DNA of 17,323 nucleotides, taken from JBIICS01 sp044238735 (GTDB taxonomy: Bacteria > Bacteroidota > Bacteroidia > UBA4408). A program made the translations under genes and the position numbers. The DNA lies in NCBI GenBank assembly GCA_044238735.1, contig JBIICS010000055.1:1-17323 (forward strand), in the 5' to 3' direction. A model generated the notes under the pieces. The model was not told where the DNA came from. It ran no database searches and saw only the letters and a list, made by a program, of their open reading frames with translations. Numbering within the stretch: position 1 is the first letter of the stretch; each line of letters opens with the position of its first letter. Positions 7,769-14,392 of this stretch are shown here, piece by piece.

Positions 7769-7812
7769 TTTTTTTGTTTATTAAACCCTTATTTTTGGAA
7801 AAAACAGATCGA

Positions 7813-8394
7813 ATGCTTGGCCTTAAGTTACCTACAGATCCTCGTTGGGTTAATTTGGTGGAATCCAATTTTGCCGAGATTTTAACCGACCATGCCTGGT
7901 GCGAACAAAAAGCTGCAACTAATGCTATATCATTAATTGTTTCGTATCCAGAAAATGTAGAAATGGTTTCGGTATTGTCTGATATTGCACAAGAGGAGAT
8001 GCTTCATTTTAAGCTGGTTCATGATATAATAATAAGACGTGGGTATAAATTGGGGCCAAAACGTAAAGATGATTATGTAAATAAGTTGATGACCATGGTA
8101 AGAACGGGTGCAACTCGCGATATTGTTTTAATGGATAAATTATTATTCGCTGCTTTAATTGAGGCCAGAAGCTGCGAGCGATTTAAAATGTTATCCGAAA
8201 AAATTAAGGACCCCGAGCTGGCCCATTTTTACCATGGCTTAATGGCCAGTGAAGCATCGCACTACACTACTTTTATAAAATTAGCCCACACTTATGTGTC
8301 TCATTTAGATGTAGATAAGCGTTGGCAGGAGTTTCTAAACTTTGAAGCAGGCTTAATGCAAAATTACAGTAAAAAGGAAACCATGCACGGATGA
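7813..8394 (+). CDS. miaE: tRNA-(ms2io6A37) hydroxylase, MiaE family
   Basis: This 193-residue ferritin-like di-iron monooxygenase hydroxylates the isopentenyl group of the modified adenosine at tRNA position 37, acting after MiaA and MiaB. The four-helix bundle ligands are visible: E31 (CEQKAA), E62 and H65 (EEMLHF), E117 (EARSCERF), and E147 and H150 (EASHYTTF). I chose the ATG at 7813 because Bacteroidota members start with MLGLKLPTDPRWV. A TTG 39 bases upstream is in frame, but it falls where transcription probably begins. The gene stands between a divergent thiolase and rpsU, which has its own promoter, so it is likely a single-gene unit. I see no clear terminator hairpin in the 84 bases before rpsU. 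Confidence 0.9.
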   Translation: MLGLKLPTDPRWVNLVESNFAEILTDHAWCEQKAATNAISLIVSYPENVEMVSVLSDIAQEEMLHFKLVHDIIIRRGYKLGPKRKDDYVNKLMTMVRTGATRDIVLMDKLLFAALIEARSCERFKMLSEKIKDPELAHFYHGLMASEASHYTTFIKLAHTYVSHLDVDKRWQEFLNFEAGLMQNYSKKETMHG

Positions 8395-8424
8395 TTAATT
8401 TTAAACACTAAAAAGTTAATTTTT

Positions 8425-8456
8425 TTTGGTGTAAATTAAAAATTGTCATACATTTG
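8425..8456 (+). promoter_or_regulatory. rpsU promoter (TTTG-N20-TACATTTG)
   Basis: This is the cleanest promoter in the window. A TTTG at 8425-8428 is followed after exactly 20 bases by TACATTTG (8449-8456), a full match to the Bacteroidota sigma-factor consensus. The predicted start is near 8462, giving a leader of about 17 A-rich bases before the rpsU ATG at 8479. Confidence 0.75.
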
Positions 8457-8478
8457 CAGTCCTTAAAAAAACAAAGAA

Positions 8479-8676
8479 ATGATTATTGTACAAGTAAAAG
8501 ACGGCGAATCAATCGACAAAGCTTTAAAAAAGTATAAGAAAAAGTATGAAAAAACCGGCGTTGTAAAGCAATTACGTGGCCGTCAGAAATTCACAAAACC
8601 ATCAGTTGAGCGTCGTCAGCAGTTAATTAAAGCTGCTTATGTAGAGCAATTAAAAAGAGGAATTGAAGCTATATAA
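8479..8676 (+). CDS. rpsU: 30S ribosomal protein S21
   Basis: This 65-residue basic protein has the canonical bS21 pattern: VKDGESIDKALKKYKKK near the start, then KTGVVKQLRGRQKFTKPS. In Bacteroidota ribosomes bS21 helps sequester the 3' end of 16S rRNA (the anti-Shine-Dalgarno). Tyr54, which I recall as a contact residue in the Flavobacterium ribosome, is present in KAAYVEQ. The leader before the ATG reads TTAAAAAAACAAAGAA, A-rich with no GGAGG-type Shine-Dalgarno. The gene has its own strong promoter (8425-8456) and an elaborate terminator (8701-8764), so it is probably a monocistronic, highly expressed unit. Confidence 0.95.
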   Translation: MIIVQVKDGESIDKALKKYKKKYEKTGVVKQLRGRQKFTKPSVERRQQLIKAAYVEQLKRGIEAI

Positions 8677-8700
8677 GCTTATTCTTTAATATTTTACCCC

Positions 8701-8764
8701 AAAAGCTGCTTTGTTTTTGTAACCTTATTTGGTTACATTCGTAAAACAAGGCAGCTTTTTATTT
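8701..8764 (+). terminator. Long terminator hairpin after rpsU, abutting xerC
   Basis: The outer stem pairs 8701-8717 with 8743-8759 (17 pairs, one of them G:U; core AAAAGCTGC with GCAGCTTTT). Inside it, TGTAACC (8718-8724) pairs with GGTTACA (8731-8737) around a TTATTT loop. A T-rich stretch (8755-8764) follows and the xerC ATG begins at 8766. The extended two-part hairpin is longer than a usual terminator and also contains a candidate promoter for xerC. Confidence 0.85.
8710..8741 (+). promoter_or_regulatory. Candidate xerC promoter nested inside the rpsU terminator
   Basis: TTTG (8710-8713) is followed after 20 bases by TACATTCG (8734-8741). The spacing is identical to that of the rpsU promoter, and the -7 box carries the same TTCG variant as the rpsT promoter. 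It predicts a leader of about 18 bases for xerC. Both elements lie in the hairpin-forming DNA. Confidence 0.4.
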
Positions 8765-8765
8765 T

Positions 8766-9653
8766 ATGTACACCGCCCAATTTCTCGATTTTCTCCGCTT
8801 CGAAAAAAAATATTCGGTTAATACAGTTTTGTCTTATCAAAAAGACCTCAACGACTTTTCTCAATTCTTATCAAAAACAAATTTTACAAGCGACGAGAGT
8901 AAAATTACGCATCATCTTGTTCGGGGCTTTATTGTTAGTTTATCTGAACAGAATTTGGCCGAAAAAACGATTAATAGAAAAATTAGCGCCTTAAAATCTT
9001 ATTTTAACTATCTCCAAAAGGGTGGAAAAGTTAGCCAAAATCCGGTGAAAAAAATCACGAATCTAAAGGTCAAAAAAAGTTTACCCCCATTTGTAGACGA
9101 CAAAAAAATGGAGACACTTTTAGTTAAAAAAGCCCCATCCGAAAACTTAAAATGGGAAGAGTCTCGAAACAATTTAATAGTTGAGCTTTTATATGGTACC
9201 GGTATCCGCTTATCCGAACTTATAAATTTAAAGTTGAGCCAGGTAAATGTTGGTAATCAATCCATTAAAGTATTGGGTAAGCGAAATAAAGAGCGCTTAG
9301 TGCCTCTTTATCCGGCTTTGTTGTCAGAGATAACTCAATTTATAGAATTATCAAAAAAAACTATTGAAAATTACGGTAATTTCCTATTTTGTCTGCCCAA
9401 TGGTAAACCGCTTTATCCTATGTTAATTTACAAATTGGTGAAAGATAGCCTGGCTGAGGTTACAACTCAAAAAAAGAGAAGTCCGCATGTATTACGACAT
9501 TCTTTTGCCACTTCAATGTTAAATAACGGAGCAGATTTAAACGCAATAAAAACTATACTGGGTCATAGCAGTTTAGCTGCAACTCAGGTATATACTCATA
9601 GCAATTTCGAACAATTAAAATCTATTTATAAACAAGCGCACCCTAAGGGATAA
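8766..9653 (+). CDS. xerC: XerC/XerD-type tyrosine recombinase
   Basis: This 295-residue, full-length tyrosine recombinase has a SAM-like core-binding domain (residues 1-85, with the KYSVNTVLSYQKDL motif) and a catalytic domain (about 105-290). All six catalytic residues are present: R148 (TGIRLSE), K172 (LGKRNKER), H241 and R244 (HVLRHSF), H267 (LGHSSL) and the nucleophile Y276 (VYTHSN). Xer proteins resolve chromosome dimers at dif with FtsK. Length, motifs and the rpsU-xerC-hpf context point to a housekeeping recombinase rather than a phage or integron integrase. XerC versus XerD cannot be assigned without a tree. The ATG sits directly behind the rpsU terminator, and hpf follows after 20 bases, probably in the same transcript. 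Confidence 0.88.
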   Translation: MYTAQFLDFLRFEKKYSVNTVLSYQKDLNDFSQFLSKTNFTSDESKITHHLVRGFIVSLSEQNLAEKTINRKISALKSYFNYLQKGGKVSQNPVKKITNLKVKKSLPPFVDDKKMETLLVKKAPSENLKWEESRNNLIVELLYGTGIRLSELINLKLSQVNVGNQSIKVLGKRNKERLVPLYPALLSEITQFIELSKKTIENYGNFLFCLPNGKPLYPMLIYKLVKDSLAEVTTQKKRSPHVLRHSFATSMLNNGADLNAIKTILGHSSLAATQVYTHSNFEQLKSIYKQAHPKG

Positions 9654-9673
9654 GCGCACAAAATCTATCTATT

Positions 9674-9967
9674 ATGAACATTCAAATTCAGTCAGTACAC
9701 TTTGATGCCGACAAAAAATTATTAAGTTTTATTGAAGAAAAGGTTGGTAAATTAAACGTTATGCACGATAAGATCGTGAAAAGCGAAGTTACTTTAAAGC
9801 TTGACAAATCGGAGAGCAACGAAAATAAAGTGGCCGAAATTAGATTGCACGTTCCAGGTAACGATTTGTTTGCTAAAAAACAATGTGCAACTTTTGAAGA
9901 AGCTACCGATTTAGCTGTTGATGCATTAAAAACTCAAATTAAACGTTACAAGGAAAGAGCTCAATAA
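9674..9967 (+). CDS. hpf: Ribosome hibernation promoting factor, short form
   Basis: This 97-residue protein contains only the N-terminal HPF/RaiA (sigma-54 modulation) domain: MNIQIQSVHFDADKKLLSFI at the start, a beta-alpha-beta-beta-beta-alpha pattern and the closing helix AVDALKTQIKRYKER. It lacks the C-terminal dimerisation domain of long HPF. Family members bind the decoding centre of the 30S subunit and inactivate ribosomes in stationary phase. It follows xerC by 20 bases with no promoter visible and is followed by a strong terminator. In many Bacteroidota, as I recall, this locus continues into tRNA genes and tuf; none is present here, and gltX follows from its own promoter. Confidence 0.92.
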   Translation: MNIQIQSVHFDADKKLLSFIEEKVGKLNVMHDKIVKSEVTLKLDKSESNENKVAEIRLHVPGNDLFAKKQCATFEEATDLAVDALKTQIKRYKERAQ

Positions 9968-9987
9968 CTCATCTTTATTTTATTGTT

Positions 9988-10014
9988 AAAAGCGACCATC
10001 TGGTCGCTTTTTTT
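9988..10014 (+). terminator. Intrinsic terminator after hpf
   Basis: A perfect 10-bp stem (AAAAGCGACC at 9988-9997 with GGTCGCTTTT at 10002-10011) has a four-base ATCT loop and a run of seven T ending at 10014. It closes the xerC-hpf unit. Confidence 0.93.
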
Positions 10015-10061
10015 ATTATGTGTAATTTCAAACTAAATTCAATTATTTAAAATATACATCT

Positions 10062-10069
10062 TACTTTTG
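10062..10069 (+). promoter_or_regulatory. Probable -7 box for gltX
   Basis: TACTTTTG matches TAnnTTTG fully and lies 16 bases before the gltX ATG, predicting a leader of about 10 bases. No TTTG occurs at the -33 position, only TTCA (10038-10041) at 20 bases. Confidence 0.5.
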
Positions 10070-10085
10070 CACACTATTTTTAATT

Positions 10086-11615
10086 ATGGAAGACAAGGTT
10101 AGAGTTCGTTTTGCACCCAGTCCTACTGGTGGTTTGCATATGGGTGGTGTTAGAACTGCACTGTTTAATTATTTGTTTGCTAAAAAACACGGAGGCGATT
10201 TTATTCTGAGAATCGAAGATACCGATCAAACTCGCTATGTAAATGGAGCTGAAGAGTATATTATAAATGCATTAAAATGGTGTGGAATAGAACCCAATGA
10301 GGGTGTTGGTTTTGGTAACGGCAAGCATGCGCCTTACCGCCAAAGTGAAAGAAAAGCTTTGGGTGTTTATAAAAAATATGCCGACCAGTTGATAGCTTCA
10401 GGCCATGCCTATTATGCATTTGATACCGAAGAGGAATTAAATGAAATGCGAAAGCGTTTAGAAGCTGCTAAAGTTGTGGCACCTCAGTATAATGCTGTGT
10501 CCAGGCAAACTATGCGTAATTCTCTTACTTTAAGCGAGGATGAGGTTAAAAAATTACTTGAAGCAAATATACCCCATGTTGTTCGGTTAAAAGTCCCTCG
10601 TAATGAAGAAATTCGCTTTCATGATATTATTCGTGGTTGGGTAGTAGTTAATTCAACACAAGTGGATGATAAAGTGTTGTTAAAATCGGATGGTATGCCT
10701 ACATACCATTTAGCGCATATAGTTGATGATATTGAAATGGAAATTTCGCATGTTGTGCGTGGAGAAGAGTGGTTACCCTCTGCACCCGCCCATGTTTTAA
10801 CGTATCGTTTTTTAGGTTTGGGTGATAAAATGCCCAAGCTGGCGCATTTACCACTTATCCTTAAGCCGGATGGTAATGGTAAATTATCTAAACGTGATAA
10901 ATCAGGTTTACCAATGTTTCCTTTAAATTGGTTCGACGAACGCACCGGTGAAAGTTACGTGGGTTACAAAGAATCAGGATTTTTTCCGGATGCTTTTACA
11001 AATATGTTGGTGCTTTTGGGTTGGAACCCCGGTGGTGGACAGGAAATTCTTTCTATGGATGAAATGATCTCCTTATTTTCTTTTGAGAGAGTAAATAAAT
11101 CAGGCGCTAAATTCGATCCAGATAAAACTAAGTGGTTTAACCAGCAATATTTAAGGGCTAAATCTAACGAGCAACTTGCTCAACTGTTTAAACCTATTTT
11201 AAAAGAGAAAGGAATTGAAGGATATAGCGATGCATATTTAGTCAGCTTTTGCTCTTTAATGAAAGAAAAGGCACAGTTTATTAGTGACTTTTGGGCTCAA
11301 GGATCCTACTTTTTTGAAGAATTTGAGAAGTACGACGAAAACGTATTGAGTAAAAAATTAAATGATCAAACTAAAAAAGTAATTTCCGATTTTAATGATC
11401 GATTGAAAGTGTTTAACGGAGAATTTTCTGCTCCTAACATTGAGTCCGAGTTTAAACTTGCTGCCGAAGCCAATGGCATTGTACCTAATCAAGTTCTACA
11501 ATTAGCCAGAGTGGCGGTAAGTGGTGCATCAGGCGGTCCTCATTTTTTCGAGATGGTATCGTTGTTTGGTAAAGATAAAACGGTTAAAAGACTGGATAGG
11601 TTTTTAAAGCAATAA
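10086..11615 (+). CDS. gltX: Glutamate--tRNA ligase
   Basis: This 509-residue class I aminoacyl-tRNA synthetase charges tRNA-Glu with glutamate. The HIGH-type signature is present as PSPTGGLHMGG (11-21), the KMSKS-type loop as KLSKRDKS (266-273), and the Glu/tRNA motif RIEDTDQTR at 42-50. The catalytic Rossmann fold is followed by an all-helical anticodon-binding region (about 340-509). Length is normal for a Bacteroidota bacterial-type GluRS. No four-cysteine zinc site is seen in the insertion around residues 100-140. Whether it is discriminating (Glu only) cannot be judged without knowing whether the genome encodes GlnRS. It is a single-gene unit with its own -7 box and a shared bidirectional terminator downstream. 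Confidence 0.96.
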   Translation: MEDKVRVRFAPSPTGGLHMGGVRTALFNYLFAKKHGGDFILRIEDTDQTRYVNGAEEYIINALKWCGIEPNEGVGFGNGKHAPYRQSERKALGVYKKYADQLIASGHAYYAFDTEEELNEMRKRLEAAKVVAPQYNAVSRQTMRNSLTLSEDEVKKLLEANIPHVVRLKVPRNEEIRFHDIIRGWVVVNSTQVDDKVLLKSDGMPTYHLAHIVDDIEMEISHVVRGEEWLPSAPAHVLTYRFLGLGDKMPKLAHLPLILKPDGNGKLSKRDKSGLPMFPLNWFDERTGESYVGYKESGFFPDAFTNMLVLLGWNPGGGQEILSMDEMISLFSFERVNKSGAKFDPDKTKWFNQQYLRAKSNEQLAQLFKPILKEKGIEGYSDAYLVSFCSLMKEKAQFISDFWAQGSYFFEEFEKYDENVLSKKLNDQTKKVISDFNDRLKVFNGEFSAPNIESEFKLAAEANGIVPNQVLQLARVAVSGASGGPHFFEMVSLFGKDKTVKRLDRFLKQ

Positions 11616-11626
11616 TTTTCTTCAAT

Positions 11627-11665
11627 AAAAAAAGAGGCTTTCTAATTTAGAAAGCCTCTTTTTTT
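11627..11665. terminator. Symmetric bidirectional terminator between convergent genes
   Basis: A perfect 17-bp stem (11627-11643 with 11649-11665; core AGAGGCTTTCT paired to AGAAAGCCTCT) is bordered by seven A on the left and seven T on the right. It therefore acts as a terminator for gltX on the plus strand and for the YqaE-domain lipoprotein gene on the minus strand. Confidence 0.93.
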
Positions 11666-11676
11666 ATCTACTTTTT

Positions 11677-12321
11677 TTATCCTAAGTTAATTAGTCCCAT
11701 AATTACAAAAAGGGCATAAATAAAGGCTACGCCCCAAAAACCAAAAAAGAAGGGTAAAACTCTTCCAACACCAAAAAATAACCACAGAATTAGATCTATC
11801 CAAAAATCGGTTGTGGCCTTTTCATGAATAAAAACGGCAAGTGGAGGTATAAAAATTGCGATAATAATTTTTATGAGCAGCAACGTATTGTCTTGCTCTG
11901 TTGTACTTTCAACCTGGTTATCTTTATAAGGAGCTTTAGCTTGTCTTCCTTTTTTAATATTGATTGTAAGACTATAGCGAGAATCTGTGTTCGAATTTTT
12001 AGTGCTCAACTTTTTAATTTCATTTCTCTTTTCGAGTTTAATTTCTTTATTTAATTCATTAGAGGTTTTTATAATTTCTAAATCTATAGGTTTTAAAACA
12101 TATTCGGATTTATTGTGAACAGTCTCTTTACCTTCATTTTGTGGCAAATTAGTTGCGTGTGTATCTTTTGAAATTTGGTCAATATTTTCTTTTTTATTAA
12201 TAAAAATTCCGGCTGTATATTTTCTTTTTGCAAACTTCGAATTTACAAGGCTTCCACATGAAGAAAACAGTAGAGACAAAACAATAAGGGCAGCAAATAA
12301 ATTTAAAAATTTCTTTTTCAT
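11677..12321 (-). CDS. Predicted lipoprotein with C-terminal YqaE/Pmp3-type membrane domain
   Basis: The 214-residue protein begins with a lipoprotein-like signal peptide (MKKKFLNLFA... LLFSSC, Cys22). The -3 position is Phe, so the lipobox is imperfect. KFAKRKYTAGIFI (29-41) is a short motif I recall from other Bacteroidota proteins. A polar, lysine- and asparagine-rich linker spans about 42-145. Residues 147-210 resemble the small YqaE/Pmp3 (UPF0057) membrane family, with the hallmark IFIPPLAVF (156-164), FWIDLILWLF and a final hydrophobic helix; the segment between the helices is longer than in stand-alone members. Pmp3 proteins affect membrane potential and salt tolerance in fungi and plants; the bacterial role is unclear. 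A lipid anchor plus hydrophobic helices leaves its membrane location uncertain. A -7 box lies at 12344-12351. Confidence 0.75.
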   Translation of the reverse strand: MKKKFLNLFAALIVLSLLFSSCGSLVNSKFAKRKYTAGIFINKKENIDQISKDTHATNLPQNEGKETVHNKSEYVLKPIDLEIIKTSNELNKEIKLEKRNEIKKLSTKNSNTDSRYSLTINIKKGRQAKAPYKDNQVESTTEQDNTLLLIKIIIAIFIPPLAVFIHEKATTDFWIDLILWLFFGVGRVLPFFFGFWGVAFIYALFVIMGLINLG

Positions 12322-12343
12322 AGTTTAGGTCATTAATTTCAGG

Positions 12344-12351
12344 CAAAATTA
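12344..12351 (-). promoter_or_regulatory. Probable -7 box for the YqaE-domain lipoprotein gene
   Basis: TAATTTTG on the minus strand matches TAnnTTTG and is preceded by a TTG at 17 bases. It ends 22 bases before the ATG. The same box sequence precedes the S46 peptidase gene. Confidence 0.5.
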
Positions 12352-12374
12352 TAATTAAAATCTTTATTCAATAT

Positions 12375-12935
12375 ATGTCTGATTCATCTTCTAATCCCTG
12401 GAAAACTAAAAATCTTCATACAGTGCATGAAACTCCCTGGATAAAAATTGTTCATCACGATGTGGTTAATCCTGCCGGAAATCCTGCAGTTTATACAACA
12501 GTGGAGTTTAAAAACCTGGCCATTGGCGTAATACCTATAGACGAAAAGGGATTTACCTGGTTGGTTGGACAATATCGTTTTCCTATAAATCAATACAGTT
12601 GGGAAATTGTGGAAGGAGGCTGTCCGGAAAATGAAGATCCTTTAAATACGGCAAAAAGGGAATTAAAAGAAGAGTCGGGTATAGTGGCTCAGGAATTTAA
12701 AGAAATTTACAGGTTGCACTTAAGTAATTCGGCAACTAACGAATTAGCTATAATTTATTTGGCCCAAAACCTAAAATTTGAGAGTGCAGAGCCCGAGGAA
12801 TCAGAAGTTTTGCAGATCCAAAAAATACATATTTTGGAAGCTGAAAAGCTGGTTTATCAGAATAAAATTACTGATGCCATATCGGTAGTGGGTATTATTT
12901 TGGCGGCTAAACTATACAATGAGGGTAAACTCTAA
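12375..12935 (+). CDS. Nudix hydrolase (ADP-ribose pyrophosphatase-like)
   Basis: This 186-residue cytoplasmic protein has a perfect Nudix box at residues 81-103: G81, E87, R95, E96, E99, E100, G102 and I103 all fit the G-x5-E-x7-REUxEExGU rule. The Nudix box Glu residues bind the metal used to hydrolyse a nucleoside diphosphate linked to a second moiety. The layout, with VGQYRFPINQYSWEIVEGG before the box, resembles the NudF/ADP-ribose pyrophosphatase group. The Pro-Gly segment usually found after the box in ADP-ribose enzymes is replaced by LSNSATNELA, so the substrate is left open. The gene diverges from the YqaE-domain gene. A weak 5-bp AT-rich hairpin (12931-12944) overlaps its stop codon, and the YfiR operon begins about 50 bases downstream from its own -7 box. 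Confidence 0.88.
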   Translation: MSDSSSNPWKTKNLHTVHETPWIKIVHHDVVNPAGNPAVYTTVEFKNLAIGVIPIDEKGFTWLVGQYRFPINQYSWEIVEGGCPENEDPLNTAKRELKEESGIVAQEFKEIYRLHLSNSATNELAIIYLAQNLKFESAEPEESEVLQIQKIHILEAEKLVYQNKITDAISVVGIILAAKLYNEGKL

Positions 12936-12962
12936 TTTTTTAGACTCTTTGGTTTTTTTTTG

Positions 12963-12970
12963 TAAATTTG
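12963..12970 (+). promoter_or_regulatory. Probable -7 box for the YfiR-TPR-phosphatase operon
   Basis: TAAATTTG is a full match to TAnnTTTG and lies 15 bases before the GTG start of the YfiR-family gene. A long T-tract (12953-12960) sits just upstream. No TTTG is found at 19-20 bases. Confidence 0.45.
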
Positions 12971-12985
12971 GTACTTAGCCCCTGA

Positions 12986-13522
12986 GTGAAACTTTTTATC
13001 TTATCCATATTATTTATTGTTTTATCGGCATTTATGCCTGTTCAACAGCCCATGGTAGATACTGGGGCAAAAATGAAAGCCCTTTACATTTATTCTTTTG
13101 CTAAAAATTATTTCGATTGGCCAACTGATTATAAATCAGGAAACTTCATTATCGCTTTTGCAGGTGAACCAACTGCGGCCTTCAAAGAACAATTTACCAA
13201 TATCACCTCTAACAAAAGCATTGGCAGTCAAAAAATTGAAATCAAATATTTAAAATCTATAGAGGAGGTTGAAAAATATCACGTTTTATTTGTTCCTCGC
13301 GAAAGTCAGTTTTCGGTTCAAAAGCTCATTTCAAAGTGCAAGTCACAAAGTACCCTGCTAATCACCGAAAAAGAAGGTTATGCTCAACAGGGCGCTTCCA
13401 TAAGTCTAACTTACAGGGAAAGTAAACTTAAATATGAATTTAATAAGGCAGTCGTTTCTAAACAGCGAATTACGGTTAGTTCCGAATTCGAAAAAAATAT
13501 GAATTGCATGTTGGTCAATTAA
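12986..13522 (+). CDS. YfiR-family (DUF4154) periplasmic protein
   Basis: The 178-residue protein starts at GTG. A signal peptide (MKLFILSILFIVLSAFM) is followed by a single YfiR/DUF4154 domain (about 28-177). Family landmarks are KMKALYIYSFAKNYFDWP (29-46), SGNFIIAFAGEP (51-62), KYHVLFVPRES (97-107), LLITEKEGYAQQGASISL and the C-terminal ISS-like element VSSEFEKN. In Pseudomonas YfiR is a periplasmic protein that represses the membrane diguanylate cyclase YfiN and is itself controlled by YfiB. Here there is no cyclase: the partner genes encode a TPR protein and a SpoIIE-type phosphatase receptor. The stop codon overlaps the next ATG by one base (TAATG at 13520-13524), so co-translation is likely. 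Regulation of the receptor by this protein is my inference. Confidence 0.85.
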   Translation: MKLFILSILFIVLSAFMPVQQPMVDTGAKMKALYIYSFAKNYFDWPTDYKSGNFIIAFAGEPTAAFKEQFTNITSNKSIGSQKIEIKYLKSIEEVEKYHVLFVPRESQFSVQKLISKCKSQSTLLITEKEGYAQQGASISLTYRESKLKYEFNKAVVSKQRITVSSEFEKNMNCMLVN

Positions 13523-14391
13523 TGAAGTGGTTTTTTAACATATTAATTTTGATATTGGCTAACCTGAGTGCTTTAGCTCAAATAGATAGTGTAGACTTGG
13601 CTATTACCAAATGTCAATCGGGCGAGGTTAAATTGGCTAAAGAAATCATAGACCAAGTTCAATACTCTTCTGTATACAGTAAAGATTCCCGCACTTGGAT
13701 TTACAAAGGATTTATTTACAAAGAATTAGCCAAACAATCCCCAGAAACCGCATGGCAACTCCGCAAAGAAGCCATTTCAGCTTTGGACATGGCAAAAAAA
13801 TTAGATGTAAACAAAGAAAATACAGAAGATATTCGTAAACAATTAAATCATTTACTGACGCTATTTTATAACGAAGCTGCTAAAAATATTCAAACTGGTA
13901 ATATCGATAATGCTACTCCATTATATTCTACATATCTAACAAACATGCCTAAGGTAGATTCGAGTTTTGATGCCAGAAAAAAAGAAATTGAATTTTTATT
14001 GGCTGCAGCTACTGCCCTTACGCAGCTATACAATAACGATTGGAAAAAAAATACGGGTTTAATTGAAAAAATTGAGGAAACCTATAACAAGGTCTTGTCC
14101 TTAGATTCAAAAAATTATTCGGCCAATTACAATCTTGGAATGTTGTTTTACAATCATGCAGTACATATTATTAATGATATGGAGTACGATCTTGATTTGA
14201 TAGCTTTAAATGATATTGAAGATAAAACGATTGCACTCTTTAAAAAAGCGCTGCCTTTTGAACAAAAGGCTAATGAAATTTTACCCAATCGCAGAGAAAC
14301 GCTTATGGCCTTGCAAGGAATTTACTTCAGCCTTAATGATTTCGAAAAATCGAACTTTTATAAGGAACTATTAGATAAACTTTCCAAATAG
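13522..14391 (+). CDS. Exported TPR-repeat protein
   Basis: The 289-residue protein begins with a signal peptide (MKWFFNILILILANLSALAQ), so it is expected in the periplasm or at the outer membrane. The rest is almost entirely alpha-helical, with tetratricopeptide-like units, for example around RTWIYKGFIYKELA, LTLFYNEAAKNIQTGNIDNATPLYSTYL, KNYSANYNLGMLFYNHA and ETLMALQGIYFSLNDFEKSNFYKELL. TPR proteins are protein-binding scaffolds; the partner is unknown. The ATG at 13522 overlaps the YfiR stop codon. An upstream in-frame TTG (13504) is rejected because it would place polar residues ahead of the signal peptide. The gene ends one base before the start of the phosphatase gene. A role in linking YfiR to the receptor is inferred only from this tight gene order. 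Confidence 0.8.
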   Translation: MKWFFNILILILANLSALAQIDSVDLAITKCQSGEVKLAKEIIDQVQYSSVYSKDSRTWIYKGFIYKELAKQSPETAWQLRKEAISALDMAKKLDVNKENTEDIRKQLNHLLTLFYNEAAKNIQTGNIDNATPLYSTYLTNMPKVDSSFDARKKEIEFLLAAATALTQLYNNDWKKNTGLIEKIEETYNKVLSLDSKNYSANYNLGMLFYNHAVHIINDMEYDLDLIALNDIEDKTIALFKKALPFEQKANEILPNRRETLMALQGIYFSLNDFEKSNFYKELLDKLSK

Positions 14392-14392
14392 C

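Noticed and set aside
7774..7812. In-frame TTG as an earlier start for miaE
   Set aside because: It coincides with the predicted transcription start, and family members begin at MLGLKLPTDPRWV, which matches the ATG at 7813.
8766..9653. Tyrosine recombinase as the integrase of a mobile element
   Set aside because: It sits between rpsU and hpf, has a housekeeping Xer layout and length, and no attachment repeats, tRNA gene or phage genes are nearby.
10619..10945. Minus-strand open frame inside gltX
   Set aside because: It is antisense to the conserved catalytic core of GluRS, with no start signals or family resemblance.
13504..13521. In-frame TTG as an earlier start for the TPR gene
   Set aside because: It would put HVGQL ahead of a good signal peptide and lies inside the YfiR gene; the ATG overlapping the YfiR stop codon is better.
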